A DNA stretch of 7,795 bases, taken from the NCBI GenBank assembly GCA_015489265.1, contig WFZY01000271.1, positions 1-7,795 on the forward strand, in the 5' to 3' direction. The notes under the pieces were generated by a model. It searched no databases. It was not told the DNA's origin and worked only from the letters and a program-made list of their open reading frames with translations. The stretch comes from Flavobacteriaceae bacterium. Its GTDB lineage: Bacteria > Bacteroidota > Bacteroidia > Flavobacteriales > Flavobacteriaceae. The translations under genes and the position numbers were made by a program. Position 1 is the stretch's first letter. The number at the start of each line of letters is the position of its first letter. Below are positions 7,754-7,795 of the stretch, one piece after another.

Positions 7754-7795
7754 TTTTTTATTTTTTTGAAAATAATAAACTATCTATTTTATAAT
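7754..7795. other. Short AT-rich leader upstream of susC, no promoter assignable
   Basis: These 42 bases are almost entirely A and T. On the minus strand the stretch directly before the ATG is A-rich, a pattern that substitutes for a Shine-Dalgarno site in Bacteroidota. I looked for the TAnnTTTG -7 element: TAGTTTAT and TATTTTCA each match only six of eight positions, and any -33 element would fall outside the window. No promoter is called. Confidence 0.5.

Noticed and set aside
7775..7792. Imperfect 8-bp inverted repeat (ATAAACTA / TATTTTAT) upstream of susC, as a possible operator
   Set aside because: The arms are nearly pure A/T with a mismatch in an AT-only region, so chance explains it.

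Overview
The window is AT-rich bacterial DNA from a member of the Bacteroidota. The evidence is a SusC/SusD outer-membrane pair, a type IX secretion (T9SS) C-terminal sorting domain, lipoprotein signals directly followed by Lys, and start regions that are A-rich rather than Shine-Dalgarno-like. I cannot name the genus. The low GC content and the protein architectures would fit a flavobacterium-like lineage, but that is inference.

All coding is on the minus strand, so the transcriptional order runs from high to low coordinates. (1) 7753-4655 is a SusC/RagA-type TonB-dependent outer-membrane transporter. (2) 4644-3136 is its SusD/RagB-type surface lipoprotein. (3) 3116-2223 is a lipoprotein with one LamG/concanavalin A-like domain. 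(4) 2213 to beyond base 1 is a large secreted C10-family (streptopain-like) cysteine protease with FN3, LamG and T9SS sorting domains, cut off by the window edge. Intergenic gaps are only 10, 19 and 9 bp, no terminator-like hairpin was seen in them, and all genes point the same way, so this reads as one operon. The only non-coding stretch beyond these gaps is the 42 bp upstream of susC. No RNA genes, mobile elements, CRISPR arrays or long repeats were seen.

The best-supported reading is a peptide or protein utilisation locus. A T9SS-exported protease would cut a protein substrate at or near the cell surface, the LamG lipoprotein would bind substrate or help place the protease, and SusD/SusC would capture and import the products with TonB energy. 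This resembles the known pairing of the RagAB oligopeptide importer with secreted proteases in Porphyromonas gingivalis, except that here the protease is encoded directly behind the transporter. The most notable structural signal is that the small lipoprotein and the protease carry related LamG domains, with the same spaced signature D-x-I-R-x-S...R-Y...F-T-P-x-R...V-D-x-x-T. A second is that the protease has Ser where the family normally has its oxyanion-hole Gln.
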